This document shows, one piece after another, positions 44,901 to 47,143 of a stretch of DNA of 47,143 nucleotides. The notes below the pieces were generated by a model, which was given only the letters and a program-made list of their open reading frames with translations, was not told the DNA's origin and ran no database searches. This DNA comes from a virus: the IMG/VR virus record IMGVR_UViG_3300030389_002283, positions 1-47,143 of that record. One strand, given 5' to 3'. Both the position numbers and the translations under genes were made by a program. Numbering within the stretch: the first letter of the stretch is position 1; each line of letters begins with the position of its first letter.

Positions 44901-47143
44901 TTGGATTTTGTTGTTGGCACATTAAACCAAGATACGACTGGAACTGCTGCTCTTGCAACACAGGTCACAGTTTCGGCAAATAATTCTACAGACGAAACAA
45001 TATTCCCAGTCTTTGTAGATGGTGCAACAGGCTCACAGGGTTTAGAAACAGACACAGGCTTCACTTACAATCCCTCAACTGGTTTAATCTCCTCTGCAGG
45101 CCTTACAGCGTCTGGAACAATAACATTTGGCAGTATATCTGATGGCAGTATAACAATTACTGCTTTTGTTGATGAGGATAACATGGCCTCTAACTCAGCT
45201 TCCTTAGTACCAACACAACAATCTGTAAAAGCCTACGTTGATGCCGAAGTATCAGCTGCAGGTGGTATGTCAAGTTTCATTATGGAAGATGATGATGGCA
45301 CAGAAGTAACAATCAATAACAATAAAGAAGTTAAATTTATTGGCTCAGGCATAACAACAAACTTTACTGATACAAGCACAGGCTCTGATAGTGACCCATT
45401 TGATTTGACCTTTACAATTGACGCTGCACAAACAGGTATAACCTCTATCCTTGCTACAGATTTAAAGATTGGAGAGGACGACCAAACAAAAATAGATTTT
45501 GAAACAGCAGACGAAATACATTTCTATGCTGCAAATGCAGAACAAGTTTTTGTATCTGATGGCGTTTTTGGACCACAAACAGACAGTGACGTAGATTTAG
45601 GAACAAGCTCAGTAAGATTCAAAGACGCTTACTTTGATACCTTGAATACAAGTGGAACTATTACATCAGGAGCAAATAGTGGAGTTATAAAAGAAATAGG
45701 AAGTGACTTATCATTAGTACAAGGAGCAGTTGGTTTAAGAATTAATGATGCAGCTTCAGCAATCTCACCAACCACAGCTAGTGCTAATAATGATGATGCT
45801 GTTGATTTGGGTGTCAGTAATATTAGATTCAAGGATATTTATATATCAGGAAAACTCACTAATGACGGGAGCGGAGGCGTATCGTTAGACGCTGCAGGAG
45901 ATATTACTCTTGATGCTGATGGTCAAGATGTTCTTTTCAAAGATGGTGGCACACAATTCGGCTCTATCAGAAAAAATGGAAACAATATTCAACTCATGGC
46001 CTCCATACAAGATGGTGATATTACATTTCATGGTGATGATGGTGGCTCAGCTATCACTGCCCTTACACTTGATATGTCAGATGCAGGTACAGCAACTTTT
46101 AACCACGATATAAAATTAGCTGATAATGGGAAAGCTGTATTTGGTGATGGCAGCGATTTAAATATATTCCATGATGCAACTGATGGCAAAATAGAAAATG
46201 AAACTGGTGACTTAAGATTTTTACAAAAAGCAAATGATGGTGACATTATATTTTCAAGTGATGATGGCTCTGGTGGCACTATTCAATATTTCAGAGTTGA
46301 TGGTGGTAATGAAATTGTAGAATTTAACAGAGATGTAAAACTTGGTGATAACGTAGATTTGAAGGTTGGAACTGGTAACGATTTACAGTTATTGCATGAT
46401 GGAACAAATTCAATTATTAAAAATACTTCTACAGGAAATCTAATTATCAGAAATACAGTTGATGATGGAGATTTGATATTGCAGTCAGATGATGATTCTG
46501 GTGGTGTTACAAACTATATAACTTTAGATGGTAGTGGAGCACAAACAATATTTGGACAAGATGCAAAATTTGGTGATAGTGTCCTATTAAAATTTGGAGC
46601 TAGCAATGACCTGCAGATAAAACATGACGGCTCAAATTCATTTATAGACCAAGTTGGTGTTGGTAGCCTTAACATACGTAATACAACTGATGACGCAGAT
46701 ATTATTCTATCCTCTGATGATGGTAGTGGTGGTGTTACAGCTTATTTATCACTTGATGGCTCTGAAGGTAATATTTTTTCTAGTGTCAATTTCAGAGCAG
46801 TTGATAACAAATTGATTGGTGTTGGTAATGCACATGACCTAAGACTAAAACATGATGGCACAGATTCTATAATTCAAAATGAAACAGGTAGCCTAAGTAT
46901 TATAAATAATACTGATGACGGAGATATTATTTTTAAAACAGATGATGGCTCAGGCAGTAATACAGCTTATTTAACTCTTGATGGTAGTGCTACAACTATC
47001 AACTTTGCAAAAAATGCCACATTTCCAGATGATGTAAAAATAGTATCAGGCACAGGTGGAGATTTAGAAATATTCCACAATGGTTCAAATAGCGTAATTA
47101 AAGACACAGGCACAGGCAATCTAAACTTAATATCAAATGGTGC
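41967..47143 (+). CDS. Giant repeat fibre, N-terminal part (3'-partial; continues at base 254)
   Basis: Starts at ATG 41967 (MAISRVTVSDTSTINSV) and stays open for 5177 bases to the window end. Joining 47143 to base 254 gives about 2083 residues. Residues ~115-520 contain long Asp/Ser-rich repeats (YVDAQLTAQDLDFQGDSGG twice, 111 residues apart, then a variant). The second half holds many beta repeats of 75-76 residues with the core GNDLQLLHDGTNSIIKNxTGN plus DDGDxxLxSDDGSGG. The S74 domain at the far end makes this an autoprocessed trimeric fibre. It lies between capsid and connector genes rather than after the tail tip. Confidence 0.9.
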   Translation, partial: MAISRVTVSDTSTINSVTITDTNAISVVTVGTQGLSGPNAILGRSVVDSTASTSGSLLIYDHDNTRWEDSQSTRSQSLTAKLFNLQFTTGGATVTQIFDEDDMSSNSATGLVTQQSIKAYVDAQLTAQDLDFQGDSGGALSIDLDSETLDIAGGTGIDTSGSGNTITVAIDATVATLSGAQTLTNKTIDADNNTLSNIEVDNLKSGVLDTDISSVAGTDTTLASAKAIKTYVDAQLTAQDLDFQGDSGGALSIDLDSETLDIAGGTGIDTAGSGNVLTVSIDSTVVTLSGTQTLTNKTLTSPKINDSNAITATGAEINIIDGDTSESAVVIVDADRFIVNDSGTMKQLAASRISTYVAGTTETLTNKTINADNNTVSNIEVDNFKASAIILESEGIGSNDNDTTIPTSAAVKDYVDTQITAEDLDLTSDSGTIAIDLDSETLTIAGGEGIDTSATGNTLTIAAEDATASNKGVASFDSTDFTVSSGAVTVNAERVQDIVGAMVSSNTENGISVTYEDSDGTLDFDVADPTLTFTGDVTGSGTITNLADTSFALTIAANSVALGTDTTGNFVQAISGTSNEIEVSGSGSEGATVTIGLPDDVTIGNDLIVTGNLTVQGSTTTLNTATLDVEDKNITLNKGSGDTSGSADGAGITIQDAVDASTDATILWDASADIFKTSHGLRINGDTKTFSVGAGGDFSLVHNGTDTFMANSTGHFYITTTSDDKDIIFRTDDGSGGVAEYITVDGSQERTVFHKPIRIDDNVGFNVGTGSDFQISHNGTNSIIANHTGTLFITQNVDDGDLQLRSDDGSGGTTSYITLDGSAVRTEFPKDTKHSDDVKALFGGGNDLEIFHSSSNNHSVIKESGSGNLRINADDLIIYNTAVNETKASFLTDGSVRLFHNDIKKFETTSTGIDVTGAVVATSLDISGDVDVDGTLEADAITVNGETLAEVIADTVGAMVGSNTETGITVTFNDSDNTLDFVVGTLNQDTTGTAALATQVTVSANNSTDETIFPVFVDGATGSQGLETDTGFTYNPSTGLISSAGLTASGTITFGSISDGSITITAFVDEDNMASNSASLVPTQQSVKAYVDAEVSAAGGMSSFIMEDDDGTEVTINNNKEVKFIGSGITTNFTDTSTGSDSDPFDLTFTIDAAQTGITSILATDLKIGEDDQTKIDFETADEIHFYAANAEQVFVSDGVFGPQTDSDVDLGTSSVRFKDAYFDTLNTSGTITSGANSGVIKEIGSDLSLVQGAVGLRINDAASAISPTTASANNDDAVDLGVSNIRFKDIYISGKLTNDGSGGVSLDAAGDITLDADGQDVLFKDGGTQFGSIRKNGNNIQLMASIQDGDITFHGDDGGSAITALTLDMSDAGTATFNHDIKLADNGKAVFGDGSDLNIFHDATDGKIENETGDLRFLQKANDGDIIFSSDDGSGGTIQYFRVDGGNEIVEFNRDVKLGDNVDLKVGTGNDLQLLHDGTNSIIKNTSTGNLIIRNTVDDGDLILQSDDDSGGVTNYITLDGSGAQTIFGQDAKFGDSVLLKFGASNDLQIKHDGSNSFIDQVGVGSLNIRNTTDDADIILSSDDGSGGVTAYLSLDGSEGNIFSSVNFRAVDNKLIGVGNAHDLRLKHDGTDSIIQNETGSLSIINNTDDGDIIFKTDDGSGSNTAYLTLDGSATTINFAKNATFPDDVKIVSGTGGDLEIFHNGSNSVIKDTGTGNLNLISNG
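46368..47143 (+). repeat. Tandem 225-228 bp repeats in the fibre gene
   Basis: Repeat cores begin near 46368, 46596, 46824 and 47049, one every 225-228 bases (75-76 codons), with older copies at about 44041, 44262, 44490 and 46140. Each encodes G-x-x-D-L-x-x-x-H-D/N-G-T/S-N/D-S, then T-G-x-L, then D-D-x-D-I-I-x-x-S/T-D-D-G-S-G. The window start matches this array with one unit missing. Confidence 0.85.

Noticed and set aside
1-47143. Integrase or lysogeny module
   Set aside because: No tyrosine or serine recombinase motifs are seen, and no CI-sized repressor. The Cro-like gene alone does not show lysogeny.
46368-47143. CRISPR-like regular repeats
   Set aside because: The repeats are 225-228 bases, coding and in frame, with diverged copies; they are fibre repeats and not a CRISPR array.

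Overview
The window is an essentially complete genome of an AT-rich (about one third G+C by eye) tailed phage with an HK97-type head and a long, probably non-contractile (siphovirus) tail. Genes are tightly packed with TAATG and ATGA junctions. Both ends lie inside the same giant fibre gene: bases 84-253 repeat bases 46974-47143, so the molecule is circular or circularly permuted, about 46.9 kb. Small size, low G+C, the gene-transfer-agent-like tail module and LHxDGTNS-type fibre repeats recall phages of streamlined marine alphaproteobacteria such as SAR11/Pelagibacter. That host guess is inference. I found no integrase, DNA polymerase, RNA polymerase or intact tRNA gene.

Layout. (1) Late genes, all on +, run from 33359 to 47143 and, through the circle, from 1 to 19369. 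They encode small and large terminase, portal with an unusual C-terminal extension, MuF-like protein, prohead protease and major capsid protein. A ~2080-residue S74-type fibre spans the window ends. It is followed by head-tail connectors, tail tube, tail-assembly chaperones with a lambda-type GGGAAAG -1 frameshift site, tape measure and tail-tip proteins. (2) A non-structural cassette at 12860-17642 sits between tail and lysis genes. It encodes CsgF, CsgG, a secreted curlin-like repeat protein, a FecR-domain protein and a CHASE2-class III adenylate cyclase. (3) Lysis genes follow: GTA-type holin, small membrane protein, thermonuclease and GH24 endolysin. (4) A leftward (-) early block at 24695-19445 holds a RecB-like nuclease, a candidate annealing protein, an SSB-like protein, HNH endonuclease, DUF2958 and many tiny proteins. 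(5) A rightward early operon at 24796-29264 encodes a Cro-like regulator, ParB-like protein, TET/JBP oxygenase, class II glutamine amidotransferase, GNAT, a candidate thymine-transferase/pyrophosphorylase-like protein and a P-loop kinase, which looks like a DNA base hypermodification pathway. (6) A second leftward block at 33194-29239 encodes primase-helicase, an O-like replication protein, a zinc ribbon and unknowns.

The genes suggest this programme. A Cro-like protein may control early promoters that share an ATTCC-N5-GGAAT palindrome. Early blocks would recombine and modify DNA and start replication on host polymerase. Late genes would build the particle. The most striking system is the curli-secretion plus FecR/cyclase cassette, which could let an infected cell export a curli-like fibre or assemble an outer-membrane pore and signal through cAMP. 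The second is the TET/JBP-centred hypermodification operon, which has no DNA methyltransferase or thymidylate-synthase-like gene beside it.
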